From: Erwinia tracheiphila
GTDB taxonomy: Bacteria > Pseudomonadota > Gammaproteobacteria > Enterobacterales > Enterobacteriaceae
Direction of reading: 5' to 3'
DNA length: 64,000 nucleotides
Assembly: GCF_021365465.1 (NCBI RefSeq)
Contig: NZ_CP089932.1
Coordinates: 2,604,001 to 2,668,000, forward strand
Shown: positions 40,119 to 49,034 of the stretch, piece after piece
How the letters are laid out: every line of letters starts with the position of its first letter
Numbering within the stretch: position 1 is the stretch's first letter
Notes under the pieces: model-generated
What the model was told of the DNA's origin: nothing
The model's input: the letters and a program-made list of their open reading frames with translations, nothing else
Databases searched by the model: none
Position numbers and translations under genes: made by a program

Positions 40119-40962
40119 ATTTTTGTCAGCGTCAGCAGGTAGGCGTTACGGCTGCAATCAGGCAGTTATATCAGCCTGCCAGGCACGTTTCTTTCCGGCT
40201 TTGACCTCCCTCAGCACTCTGCCATTTCACTGTATTTTAAAATAACTTACTCAGTGAACGGGGCTTAATAACTGAATCTCCGATCGTTTGCTGCAATGTT
40301 TATCAGGCGTCGAATTAACTGTGCAATTTAGGTGTGGAGAGTGAGTTTTCCATCTTAACTGGCTAAAAATATCTTCAAAATATGTTAAAGTTATTGTGAC
40401 AACGTCACAATGATGGGTTTATATAATAATGAATCCTCTCGAGTACGATCCTGGATTTTTGTGCAAAAACGCGCCAGTGAATCACTCATTGTCGAATGCA
40501 GAAAGTGGCCGTTAACGGCAAAGTAAACGGACTGCTTCTACAGAGTCTTTGCAAGTGCCATTGCTTCATAACGTTCTGCGCCTTTACGCCAGAAATTTCT
40601 GATAATTATCGCCGATCAGATTAGCGAAAGCGCCAGAAAAGAAATTTAAAGGTAAATTCTGACAAAGGCGTATAGCAAATTTTACCTTAATTAAGTTAAT
40701 TTCAGGGCGTAAAAACAATAAATAGCATGATAAAAAATAGGGATATGCCTCTTAACCCTCCTGAAAGACGAAATGGTGTCGACGGCGGGGGCGGTATATA
40801 TTGAGAGGCTGACGCGTCACTGGAGTTATGTTAATTCGTTCTTACCATTGACTTCTTCATCATAAGGAAGCCGTATCCTGAATTTGTATTTTGATCGTTA
40901 AACTCGCAGAATAGTTCAGATTGACGCATGACAGATAGCAAGCTAATTATAAGGAGATGAAA
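40119..40962. other. About 840 bp without a recognisable gene, upstream of slyA
   Basis: AT-rich sequence with many stops. In E. coli ydhF, sodC, ydhKJI lie between ydhL and slyA; none is detectable here. It should contain the slyA promoter; candidate elements were not distinguishable. One small frame is listed separately. Confidence 0.5.
40727..40804 (+). CDS. Possible 25-residue peptide
   Basis: ATG ATA AAA AAT ... TAT TGA encodes MIKNRDMPLNPPERRNGVDG then GGGIY. There is no clear Shine-Dalgarno, only GGGCGT 20 bases upstream. A Pro/Arg then Gly-rich tail is reminiscent of ribosomal peptide precursors, but no modification gene is nearby. Weak call. Confidence 0.15.
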   Translation: MIKNRDMPLNPPERRNGVDGGGGIY

Positions 40963-41400
40963 TTGGATGCATCTTTAGGAACGTATCTCGCAAGATTAGT
41001 GCGTATCTGGCGGTCATTAATCGATCAACGCTTGAAACCGCTGGAATTAACCCAAACACACTGGGTAACTTTGCACAATATTCATCAATTGCCACCGGAA
41101 CAGTCTCAAATCCAGCTGGCAAAAGCGATTGGAATAGAACAGCCTTCGCTGGTGCGCACCCTGGACCAGCTTGAGGATAAGGGCTTAATTGTTCGTACTA
41201 CCTGTGCCAGTGACCGGCGCGCTAAACGAATCACACTGACTGAGCAAGCTGCATCGATTATTTGCCAGGTTGAGAATGTTATTAATGCTACGCGGGATGA
41301 CATCCTCACGGGTATCTCCTCTGAGGACATCGACAGAATGGTCACGCTAGTTGCGCGGCTGGAAAAAAACATTCTGCAATTACAAAGCCGGGACGAATGA
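40963..41400 (+). CDS. slyA: MarR-family transcriptional regulator SlyA
   Basis: 145 residues if started at the TTG at 40963. AAGGAG (40951-40956) abuts the ATG at 40957 with no spacer but stands six bases before the TTG, which also matches the known E. coli/Salmonella TTG start. Winged-helix domain: [54 protein letters not shown]; dimer helices at both ends. Regulates envelope and virulence genes, often by relieving H-NS. Originally convergent with slyB; now in the inverted segment and pointing at IS4. Intact. Confidence 0.95.
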   Translation: MDASLGTYLARLVRIWRSLIDQRLKPLELTQTHWVTLHNIHQLPPEQSQIQLAKAIGIEQPSLVRTLDQLEDKGLIVRTTCASDRRAKRITLTEQAASIICQVENVINATRDDILTGISSEDIDRMVTLVARLEKNILQLQSRDE

Positions 41401-41458
41401 GAAAGAAGTGTCTGGTGTGAGAAGCAAGTTGGGCGAGTTCAGCTTTTACACTGAAGTC

Positions 41459-41481
41459 AAAAAAATCAACCGGCGTAAGCC
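41459..41481 (-). terminator. Right half of the slyB/slyA terminator, displaced by inversion
   Basis: Read on the minus strand it is GGCTTACGCCGGTTGATTTT plus more T; the first 10 bases equal the IS4 duplication at 36382-36391. It now lies after slyA instead of next to slyB. Confidence 0.85.
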
Positions 41482-41486
41482 TAATG

Positions 41487-42687
41487 TGTATTAGTCGCGA
41501 CTTGATCTGACAATGGGCCTTGAAAGGTTGAGAGTTACCGGTTTTGATATGGGTGTCGAATCCTTATACAAAACGCGAGGTAACTCTCATGCTTCATACT
41601 AACAATCCCATCATCAAACACAAAGCCGGTTTACTCAATCTGGACGAAGAGCTCGGTAACGTATCAAAAGCCTGTAAGATCATGGGCGTGTCGCGAGACA
41701 CGTTTTACCGTTATCAGGAACTGGCTGAAGAAGGCGGTATTGATGCGCTGGTTAATCAAAGTCGTAGGGTACCCAACCTGAAGAACCGCGCCGATGAGGC
41801 CACGGAACGTGCGGTTGTTGAGTACGCCGTTGAGTTCCCGGCTCATGGTCAGCATCGGACTAGCAATGAACTTCGTAAAAAAGGCGTGTTTATCTCCGGC
41901 AGCGGCGTGCGCTCCATCTGGCAACGACACGACCTGGAGAACTTCCGTAAACGCCTGAAGGCGCTTGAGGAGAAAGTCGCTAAAGAAGGCATTGTGCTTA
42001 CCGATGCCCAAATCGCAGCGCTGGAGAAAAAGGCGCATGATGATGAGGCCAGCGGCGAAATCGAGACGGCACATCCGGGTTATCTGGGCTCGCAGGACAC
42101 CTTCTACGTGGGCAATCTGAAAGGTGTTGGCCGTATCTACCAGCAGACGTTTGTGGATACGTACTCAAAAGTGGCACACTGCAAGCTGTATACAAGTAAA
42201 ACGCCGATCACCGCCGCCGACCTGCTCAATGATCGCGTATTGCCGTTCTACGAGGCTCAGGGACTGCCGATGCTGAGAATACTGACCGACAGGGGTACGG
42301 AGTACTGTGGTAAAGTGGAGCAGCATGATTATCAGCTTTATCTGGCCATCAACGATATCGACCATACGAAAACGAAGGCGATGTCTCCACAGACGAACGG
42401 TATCTGCGAGCGCTTCCATAAAACCATTTTGCAGGATTTTTATCAGGTTACGTTCCGCAAGAAGTTATATGGAGACCTGGAAAGCCTGCAGGCAGATCTG
42501 GACAACTGGTTGTGGCATTACAATAATGAGCGAACTCATCAGGGTAAAATGTGCTGCGGGCGTACGCCAATGGCAACTTTACTTGATGGTAAACGGGTCT
42601 GGGCAGAAAAAAATCTGAACCAGATTTAATCTGACAGACACCTGTATAAATAACCGGTAACTGTCAGATCAGGTCTGAGCTAGTACA
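41487..42687 (+). mobile_element. IS481-family element, copy 4 (1201 bp)
   Basis: Type B. Perfect 7-bp duplication CCTAATG at 41480-41486 and 42688-42694. The target straddles the terminus of IS4 copy 2, so the first five IS4 bases (TAATG) appear on both sides. Confidence 0.95.
41589..42629 (+). CDS. IS481-family DDE transposase, copy 4 (type B)
   Basis: 346 residues from ATG 41589. Complete D/D/E core. Differs from copy 3 by D for A in LLNLDEELGNVS, TDAQ for TDTQ and LQADLDN for LQAGLDN, and has its own silent pattern around 42030-42065. Confidence 0.94.
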   Translation: MLHTNNPIIKHKAGLLNLDEELGNVSKACKIMGVSRDTFYRYQELAEEGGIDALVNQSRRVPNLKNRADEATERAVVEYAVEFPAHGQHRTSNELRKKGVFISGSGVRSIWQRHDLENFRKRLKALEEKVAKEGIVLTDAQIAALEKKAHDDEASGEIETAHPGYLGSQDTFYVGNLKGVGRIYQQTFVDTYSKVAHCKLYTSKTPITAADLLNDRVLPFYEAQGLPMLRILTDRGTEYCGKVEQHDYQLYLAINDIDHTKTKAMSPQTNGICERFHKTILQDFYQVTFRKKLYGDLESLQADLDNWLWHYNNERTHQGKMCCGRTPMATLLDGKRVWAEKNLNQI

Positions 42688-42689
42688 CC

Positions 42690-44105
42690 TAATGCTGGTC
42701 ACTTAAGGTGACCAGCAACCTTTTTATCCGGATATTTCCTGCTCTTTACCCTCAACTCTCTCGGGTAACTTCGCTCTCTTCTACCCGGTAACACAAGCCA
42801 TTTCGCCTGTTCATACAGGGTTCTCAGTTCTCCCGGCATTTTTCCCGGCGAAGCCCAGGGCAGGGTTATCAGCATCCGGATTATTTCGCTTATCGCTCCA
42901 CTGAAGCTCAGCTGGTAAGGCAGGTAATCTCCTTTCAGATGGAACGCCATCTGCACCATCTGATATCGCACCAGGTTATAAGCCAGCAGTACCCCCCATA
43001 GCTCCTGTCTCACCAGCTCCGGCAGGCGACTGCGTAATGTCCACCGGCTGTCCAGCATACCCTGCTTTGCTTCCCGGTAGCCCAGTTCTGTTTCCCAGCG
43101 GTGGCGATATAGCTCGCTGATATCTTTACCCGGATAGCGATTCGGGTCTGTCAGTGACGTCAGCACCTGCCTCTCTTTACCGTCTACCCTGCGGGTCAGC
43201 AGTCTTGCCACCATTTCTTCCGGGACCCCTGGCCATTGCTTCCTGGCTCGTGGACTGGTTTTCAGGCATATCAGTTCATCTCCACGCCCCAAACGGCGAA
43301 CCACCTGATACTGTACGTGTTTTTTCAACGGCAACAACCAGTGACGGTGTTCTCCTGCTGTCTGCCAGTGATGAAGCAGACCCATCGAATAAAATCCCTT
43401 ATCGAACAGGGTGATACTGTTATTCGGGGTTTTCTCCGTCAGGTGCTCAGCCAGCCGCATTTCACTGACTTTTTCACTGTCGAATGCACTGGCGGCGATC
43501 AGATGGCTGCTCAGCTCCATCAGACAAACCATTCGCACCTGAGGATAGCCGCCTTCGCCGTACTGGCTGCTGTGTTTACTGAAGACGGCTCTGTTTTCCG
43601 GCGTATCGGCGGTACGCCAGACCACGCCGTCGACAGCAAACAGATTCAGACCGTGCCATTTTGGATGTGCAGCCTGCTGATTCCAGTGCTGCTGTGTGAT
43701 ATCAAAAAGCTCCCGCACTGCATTTTCACCCAGAGTCTTACGGCGCTGAATGACAGCGCTGCGTGCGGTAAAAGGAGCTCCGGTCCGGTCAGTAATATCC
43801 ATCAGATTGACGATTTCGGTCATCGGACGATCGCAAAAAATGGACATCCCAACGACAAGCCAAATCATGGATTCGAGGGAAAGTTTACGTTTACGCAAAG
43901 TAACGGTATCGGTCAGGGTGAGCGCCTGCTGAATAAGCTCGGGAGGAATAAGGTCGGCGAGACTACGGGCGCGCTCAGGAGTGGCGGCATTGATGATGCC
44001 GAGGGCCTGGGAAAGTTCCATTTAAAAAGGGTTCCATGATGAACATAGAACCCTTTTTACCGCATAAACCGGATCGGTCAACCGATCCTTAAATGATCGG
44101 CATTA
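42690..44105 (-). mobile_element. IS4-family element, copy 2 (1416 bp, inverted)
   Basis: Same length as copy 1 and in opposite orientation. Its flanks are GGCGTAAGCC on the left (41472-41481, displaced by IS481) and GGACCTACCCC on the right (44106-44116); in complement these are the two flanks of copy 1 exchanged. Confidence 0.95.
42699..44021 (-). CDS. IS4-family transposase, copy 2
   Basis: 440 residues, protein identical to copy 1; at least one silent base difference is visible near 43440. YREK signature and acidic core intact. Confidence 0.96.
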   Translation of the reverse strand: MELSQALGIINAATPERARSLADLIPPELIQQALTLTDTVTLRKRKLSLESMIWLVVGMSIFCDRPMTEIVNLMDITDRTGAPFTARSAVIQRRKTLGENAVRELFDITQQHWNQQAAHPKWHGLNLFAVDGVVWRTADTPENRAVFSKHSSQYGEGGYPQVRMVCLMELSSHLIAASAFDSEKVSEMRLAEHLTEKTPNNSITLFDKGFYSMGLLHHWQTAGEHRHWLLPLKKHVQYQVVRRLGRGDELICLKTSPRARKQWPGVPEEMVARLLTRRVDGKERQVLTSLTDPNRYPGKDISELYRHRWETELGYREAKQGMLDSRWTLRSRLPELVRQELWGVLLAYNLVRYQMVQMAFHLKGDYLPYQLSFSGAISEIIRMLITLPWASPGKMPGELRTLYEQAKWLVLPGRRERSYPRELRVKSRKYPDKKVAGHLK

Positions 44106-44232
44106 GGACCTACCCCTGCTGATTTTTGTTTGACTCGCGCAGTGGGCGTCTTTTAACAGATCAAACAGGCTATACAACGCGGCTTGCCGCTTTAGGACAT
44201 CTCTGGTCAGCAGAAGTTGGGAATTTGCCCGA

Positions 44233-44266
44233 CAAAAAAGGCAGGTAACTTTCATTACCTGCCTTG
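44233..44266 (-). terminator. Rho-independent terminator after grxD
   Basis: On the minus strand AAGGCAGGTAA / TTACCTGCCTT with loop TGAAAG, followed by TTTT, about 20 bp past the grxD stop. Confidence 0.88.
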
Positions 44267-44283
44267 CTAAAAGCCGAAATAAC

Positions 44284-44622
44284 TTATTCAGCTGCGTCAG
44301 AAGGATATTTTTGCGCCGTCTCTTTAATAAGCGGTTGCAATTCACCACGCTGATACATTTCGATAATAATGTCGCACCCCCCAACTAACTCACCATCAAC
44401 CCATAGTTGAGGAAATGTCGGCCAGTTGGCATATTTAGGCAATTCCGCGCGGATGTCCGGGTTTTGCAAGATATCAACATAAGCAAAACGCTCTCCGCAG
44501 GCCGAAAGCGCCTGCACGGCCTGAGCCGAGAAACCACAGCTTGGCAATTTTGGCGAGCCTTTCATGTACAGCAGGATAGGGTTTTCTGCTATCTGGCGCT
44601 CAATTTTTTCAACAGTACTCAT
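44284..44622 (-). CDS. grxD: Monothiol glutaredoxin GrxD
   Basis: 112 residues from ATG 44622 (MSTVEKIERQIAENPILLYM), preceded by GAGGAAGTG. Monothiol CGFS site in KGSPKLPSCGFSAQAVQ (Cys about 30), WPTFPQLWVDGELVGGCDI for glutathione binding. Carries [2Fe-2S] clusters with BolA partners. C-terminus SDAAE as in relatives. In E. coli it follows rnt-lhr and precedes mepH; here IS4 lies on one side and a decayed island on the other. Intact. Confidence 0.97.
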   Translation of the reverse strand: MSTVEKIERQIAENPILLYMKGSPKLPSCGFSAQAVQALSACGERFAYVDILQNPDIRAELPKYANWPTFPQLWVDGELVGGCDIIIEMYQRGELQPLIKETAQKYPSDAAE

Positions 44623-44936
44623 CAATCACTTCCTCAAAGGGATACTTCGTGTCTGGTTATTGTAGCGATTCTGCACCGCGGGTAAAACGACATTTTCAGC
44701 GGGGTTAACATGCAGGGAAGATATTGCTTTTAATCCGACAGTTCCAAAAATTTCCGCAGGTTTCAATTTATCTGGCGGTTGTACAACATTAATACGTCAG
44801 CCGTCCGCTAATCTCTCTGATTATGAGCAAATAAAATCAACATTCTGATTTTTATTATAAAATAATAGTGAAAATATTATTTATGTGCTTGCCCATGTAA
44901 TATCCAGTTTGACTTCTAACCTCCCCCTGCACAACA
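44623..44936. other. 314-bp gap, grxD upstream region and island edge
   Basis: Contains the grxD promoter region and AT-rich sequence leading to the SOS-boxed dinI-like gene. No gene seen; the left border of the island lies somewhere here, but no attachment repeat could be matched with the 49.7-50.0 kb side. Confidence 0.4.
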
Positions 44937-44952
44937 CTGTATATAAAACCAG
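44937..44952 (+). promoter_or_regulatory. LexA (SOS) box
   Basis: CTGTATATAAAACCAG fits CTGT-N8-ACAG with one mismatch (CCAG). It ends 19 bp before the dinI-like coding region, the normal place for LexA control of DinI-family genes. Confidence 0.75.
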
Positions 44953-45121
44953 TTTAAATCAGGAGTGAAGTATAATTATTGAAATCACAATTGCTAAAGA
45001 AAAAGTTAAAGCTATGCCAAAAGGAATCTTTTGATGCACTTCGGGCAGAGCTGACTAATCGAATCAGCGGTCGTGACGCAGACTTGCTGATCACGTATGC
45101 TTTGCGCTTTGGATGTAACAT

Positions 45122-45397
45122 ATGGCTAAAGTTGATGTCGTCTGCCCTCAGTGCAATGAAACTCATGCTGTACGATGTAACGGACATTCAGCATCCGGTG
45201 CCCAACGTTACATCTGCAAGCATTGTTCAAAGACCTTTCAGCTCAACTTTAGCTACTCCGGTGCCAAACCAGACACACACCAGACCATTGTTAATATGGC
45301 CATGAATGGTTACGGATGTCGCGATACCGCACGGGTTCTCGGTATCAGCCTCAATACGGTTCTGCGGCACGTAAAAAAATTTCGCCAAAGCAGGTAG
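45122..45397 (+). CDS. insA: IS1 InsA
   Basis: 91 residues: zinc finger (VDVVCPQCNETHAVRCNGHS, YICKHCSKTF) and HTH (GYGCRDTARVLGISLNTVLRH). Ends just after the A7 tract GTAAAAAAATTTCG at 45374-45380, where -1 slippage joins it to InsB in the IS1 family. Intact. Confidence 0.93.
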   Translation: MAKVDVVCPQCNETHAVRCNGHSASGAQRYICKHCSKTFQLNFSYSGAKPDTHQTIVNMAMNGYGCRDTARVLGISLNTVLRHVKKFRQSR

Positions 45398-45819
45398 CTG
45401 AGAATATCGACCCCGAAACGGAGATTGTTATCTGCTGTGAAGCCGGTGAACAATGGTCTTACGTGCGGTGTAAAAGCAATCCCCGGTGGTTGTTCTATGC
45501 TTATGACCGTATCCGCAAACGTGCTCTGGCCCACGTCTTCGGCCCGAGAAATGCCCCGACCCTGCGACGATTGCTGGCCCTGTTAAGCAAATTTAACATT
45601 GCCTTTTATATGACAGATGCGTGGCCGGTTTATAAAGTTCTGTTAAGTGCAACAGGCCACGTGGTGAGCAAGAAATATACCCAACGGACAGAACGACATA
45701 ATCTTAATCTTCGCACACATATCAAACGACTGACCCGCAGAACAATTTGCTTTTCGAAGTCAGAGGAAATGCACGATAAGATCATCGGTTGGTATCTTAC
45801 TCTTCATCATTATCAATAA
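45316..45819 (+). CDS. insB: IS1 InsB (transposase part)
   Basis: 167 residues in the -1 frame to InsA. DDE core: ICCEAGEQWSYVRCK, TDAWPVYKVLL, HNLNLRTHIKRLTRRTICFS with the NLxxRxxxxRLxRxTxxFSK signature, and the HHYQ end. Expressed as the InsAB' fusion by frameshifting. Intact. Confidence 0.93.
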   Translation: MSRYRTGSRYQPQYGSAARKKISPKQVAENIDPETEIVICCEAGEQWSYVRCKSNPRWLFYAYDRIRKRALAHVFGPRNAPTLRRLLALLSKFNIAFYMTDAWPVYKVLLSATGHVVSKKYTQRTERHNLNLRTHIKRLTRRTICFSKSEEMHDKIIGWYLTLHHYQ

Positions 45820-45993
45820 ATCTGCGTCAAGACCCGAATCAGCCCGAAATATCCTGACATACAGGTGATAGTTAAGGGCGTCAGCAATGACGGACTGTCT
45901 GTGCTCCGCTCGCAGGACAAGGATAGTGATAAGGCATATGTGCAGGAAGTGCTCCAACAGACTTGGGAATCTACGGATGAGAGGTTTTATAAG

Positions 45994-46152
45994 TTATCTT
46001 CGCTGTGCAGGCAGTAATAAGACCCGGTTGCTGGCCAGGTTTTTTTGCCAGAGTCCTGCTAACCGGGCATAACAATGACCCTGTAAGTATCCGCCACCAT
46101 GCTGCTGTGCAGCTGCACGGGCTGAATTTCCGGGGTTAACAATCTCAGACAT
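45994..46152 (-). CDS. Possible 52-residue phage-type protein
   Basis: ATG 46152 follows AAGGAATGTTTT and reads [20 protein letters not shown], then [20 protein letters not shown]. It overlaps the end of the dinI-like frame on the other strand. No family recognised; the early stop may be the result of the joint. Confidence 0.25.
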   Translation of the reverse strand: MSEIVNPGNSARAAAQQHGGGYLQGHCYARLAGLWQKNLASNRVLLLPAQRR

Positions 46153-46307
46153 AAAACATTCCTTATTTTGACTGTGGAAAGCAGGGAAAACACGCGCCGG
46201 GCGTGGCTAAACATCCCGGCACTAATTCAACAGGCCGCATAAGCGCTGAGGAACCCCCAGTAATGGGCGGGTAAATTAGATCGGGCATAGAAAGTATGAT
46301 CTACTGA

Positions 46308-46781
46308 TTGTGCAACCAATTCAGGGAGATAGCTCGCTACTCACAGGAGTGTGATGGACGTGAAGCAGAGAAGGACCCCGGGCTAATCTTCAGCAGCACG
46401 GATATCTATAAGCCACGGGAAATAATGAGGTTATACAGCAGAAGAATGCAGACTGAACAAAACTTTCGGAACGAAAAAAGTGAGCGCTTCGGCTTCGGTC
46501 TTCGTGCCAGTAATAGCGGTACAGAGGGACGAATGCTGGTGTTGAGTCTGCTGGCAACACTGGCCACCACGGTGATGTGTCTACTGGGGTATTACGCTGA
46601 AATTAAAGGATTACATCTGAGATATCAGGCGAACAGCCTGATATCGAGGCGGGTCATCCCGTTCCTGACGTTAGCGGAGAATGTCTTACGACACTCTCCG
46701 CTGATATTAAAACGAGCGGCACTGGATGCAGTTCTGTGTCACCTCGCCAAAACCTACCGAAATATGGTGTTGATTTATTAG
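46308..46781 (+). pseudogene. IS4-family (IS10-like) transposase C-terminal remnant
   Basis: YSRRMQTEQNFRNEKSERFG (YREK signature with E and K) followed by FGLRASNSGTEGRMLVLSLL, LHLRYQANSLISRRVIPFLT and LAKTYRNMVLIY, the C-terminal third of an IS10/ISVsa5-type transposase. The N-terminal two thirds and the terminal repeats are absent. Confidence 0.8.
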
Positions 46782-46811
46782 CGCTGATTTAGTGGGGATC
46801 CCTCAGCGCAT

Positions 46812-47226
46812 AAGCGGCTTTTTTTACGCCTTAATATCAGGAATAAATAAATGAACATGACAGATTTAAATGAAATACTGACAGAGCACAAAATATGGAT
46901 TGAGTCGAGGCAAGGGAAAGGGGCAAGGGCTGACCTGATCGATGCCACCCTGCCAGATCGTACTTTTGTTTTAATGGGCCATGCAAATAACCAATGGTGA
47001 ATATGTAAAAGCTGGGTGTCAGAATCACACGGTTGAGAAATGGCACAATTTCAGTCAACGCCAAATAGCAGAAATAGATGGACGAAAAGCTTTGAAGTTT
47101 TATCCACGCCCGCTGGATATTATTGACTTCAACCCTGGCAGGGGTAAGAGGCCGGACTGGTTAACCAGCAAAGAATATATTGATAAAGCCGCAGAATAGC
47201 GGCTTTTTTACGCCTTAATATCAGGA
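46812..47226 (+). repeat. Direct repeat flanking a phage-type gene remnant
   Basis: AGCGGCTTTTTTTACGCCTT followed by AATATCAGGA occurs at 46813-46842 and, with one T fewer, at 47198-47226. Each copy carries the end of a hairpin terminator and a Shine-Dalgarno for the next gene, so the repeat may be an inter-cassette unit. Confidence 0.7.
46851..47199 (+). pseudogene. Pentapeptide-repeat-like phage protein, internally deleted
   Basis: The first frame MNMTDLNEILTEHKIWIESR goes on GARADLIDATLPDRTFVLMG, resembling the entry to pentapeptide repeats in phage proteins. The second, overlapping frame from 46981 (MQITNGEYVKAGCQNHTVEK, FSQRQIAEIDGRKALKFYP) resembles the C-terminal part of the same proteins. 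The repeat region expected between is absent and the frames differ. Family assignment is tentative. Confidence 0.45.
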
Positions 47227-47360
47227 GGGGATATAAGTATTGAGTCGATAAAAATTATTTGCTCTGAGTAACAACCCAATGCCGCCACTTTGACGGCATG
47301 ACGATGTTGCTCACCGATGGTTGACGGAAAGTACGGGTGCGTCAGAAAGGGAGTTTGATG

Positions 47361-48561
47361 TGTATTAGTCGCGACTTGATCTGACACTGGACCTTGAAAG
47401 GTTGAGAGTTACCGGTTTTGATATGGGTGTCTAATCCTTAAACAAAACGCGAGGTAACTCTCATGCTTCATACTAACAATCCCATCATCAAACACAAAGC
47501 CGGCCTGCTCAATCTCGCCGAAGAACTCGGTAACGTATCAAAAGCCTGCAAGATCATGGGCGTGTCACGCGACACGTTTTACCGTTATCAGGAACTGGCT
47601 GCTGAAGGCGGCATCGATGCGCTGATTAACCAGAACCGCCGCGTCCCCAACCTGAAGAACCGCGCCGACGAAGCCACTGAACGCGCTGTTGTTGAATATG
47701 CCGTTGAGTTCCCGGCCCACGGGCAACACCGGACCAGTAATGAGCTGCGTAAAAAAGGCGTGTTTATCTCCGGTAGCGGCGTGCGCTCCATCTGGCAACG
47801 GCACGACCTGGAGAACTTCCGTAAACGCCTGAAGGCACTTGAGGAAAAGGTCGCCAGAGAAGGCATCGTGCTTACCGACGCTCAAATCGCAGCGCTGGAG
47901 AAGAAGGCCCACGATGACGAGGCCAGCGGAGAAATCGAAACTGCTCACCCGGGTTATCTCGGGTCGCAGGACACCTTCTACGTGGGCAATCTGAAAGGTG
48001 TGGGTCGTATCTACCAGCAGACGTTCGTGGATACGTACTCGAAAGTGGCACACTGCAAGCTGTATACGAGTAAAACGCCGATCACCGCCGCAGACCTGCT
48101 CAATGATCGCGTACTGCCGTTCTACGAGGCTCAGGGACTGCCGATGCTGAGGATCCTGACCGACAGGGGAACGGAGTACTGTGGTAAGGTGGAGCAGCAT
48201 GATTACCAGCTGTATCTGGCCATCAACGATATCGACCATACAAAAACGAAGGCGATGTCTCCGCAGACGAACGGCATCTGCGAGCGCTTCCATAAAACTA
48301 TTTTGCAGGATTTTTATCAGGTTACGTTCCGTAAGAAGTTATACGAAGACCTGGAGAGCCTGCAAACGGATCTGGACAACTGGTTGTGGCATTACAATAA
48401 TGAGCGAACTCATCAGGGAAAAATGTGCTGCGGGCGTACGCCAATGGCCACGTTACTTGATGGTAAACGAGTCTGGGCAGAAAAAAATCTGAACCAGATG
48501 TAATCTGACAGACACCTGTATAAATAACCGGTAACTGTCAGATCAGGTCTGAGCTAGTACA
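47361..48561 (+). mobile_element. IS481-family element, copy 5 (1201 bp)
   Basis: Type A. Perfect 7-bp duplication TTTGATG at 47354-47360 and 48562-48568. Inserted at the 3' end of the DUF1640 gene. Confidence 0.95.
47463..48503 (+). CDS. IS481-family DDE transposase, copy 5
   Basis: 346 residues, protein identical to copy 1 as far as I can read. Complete HTH and D/D/E core. Confidence 0.95.
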   Translation: MLHTNNPIIKHKAGLLNLAEELGNVSKACKIMGVSRDTFYRYQELAAEGGIDALINQNRRVPNLKNRADEATERAVVEYAVEFPAHGQHRTSNELRKKGVFISGSGVRSIWQRHDLENFRKRLKALEEKVAREGIVLTDAQIAALEKKAHDDEASGEIETAHPGYLGSQDTFYVGNLKGVGRIYQQTFVDTYSKVAHCKLYTSKTPITAADLLNDRVLPFYEAQGLPMLRILTDRGTEYCGKVEQHDYQLYLAINDIDHTKTKAMSPQTNGICERFHKTILQDFYQVTFRKKLYEDLESLQTDLDNWLWHYNNERTHQGKMCCGRTPMATLLDGKRVWAEKNLNQM

Positions 48562-49034
48562 TTTGATGAGTGCAGCGAGCACGCCAATGGCGGCGACAAG
48601 CATACCGCCGAGTCTGACAGTAAGCTGGAGGCTTAACTTATCGATTTTTGCTTCAAGGTCCTTGCGGACATCGGTGATTTCAGTACGCACCAGAGCAATA
48701 TCAGACTTCAGCTCTTTGCGAACATCTTCAAGGTCGCGCTTAACGACTGTAACTTCGGATGAAAGCTCTTTTTTAGCATCGTCAAGATCGCGCCGGGTCG
48801 CAACATCAACTGCCTCGTGAGAATCACGCACAGCCAGTGAAATAGCCTTAGCCTGCTCCTTAGGCAGACCAGCGCCTTCGAGGGTTTCAACGAATTTCAG
48901 TGTGTCAAATGCAACCTGTGCCATAAATAAATCCTCCTGATGATGGGCGGGATTCTAACCCGGGTTGGGGATTGACGCCAGTGTACGGTTGCGGTAGAAC
49001 GCGGGCAGGTGCTCAATACACCTTCTACGAGACA

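Larger units (their letters stand above)
45069..45834 (+). mobile_element. IS1-family element (766 bp)
   Basis: Terminal repeats GGTCGTGACGCAGACTTGCT and GGTCTTGACGCAGATTTATT (complement of right end). Perfect 9-bp target duplication CGAATCAGC at 45060-45068 and 45835-45843. Inserted in the dinI-like gene. Confidence 0.95.
44972..46017 (+). pseudogene. DinI-like SOS protein, frameshifted and split by IS1
   Basis: Pieces read IIEITIAKEKVKAMPKGIF, then in the next frame DALRAELTNRIS, and after IS1 (one copy of the duplication CGAATCAGC) in frame [34 protein letters not shown] and a stop at 46015. This is the DinI family, which modulates RecA filaments; phage-borne versions are common. The expected start codon is ATA (44972-44974) after AGGAGTGAAG, and an extra base near 45030 shifts the frame, so the gene was probably dead even without IS1. 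A LexA box precedes it. Confidence 0.75.
47342..48924 (-). pseudogene. DUF1640 coiled-coil membrane protein, 3' end displaced by IS481
   Basis: From ATG 48924: MAQVAFDTLKFVETLEGAGL, a long coiled coil (RDLDDAKKELSSEVTVVKRD, DLEAKIDKLSLQL) and a C-terminal membrane helix (LGGMLVAAIGVLAALIK). IS481 copy 5 enters after ALIK; the original end LPF and stop lie at 47342-47353 beyond it. The insertion adds CTSSDLI instead, so the protein may still be made with a changed tail. DUF1640 proteins are common in phages and islands; role unknown. Confidence 0.75.
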
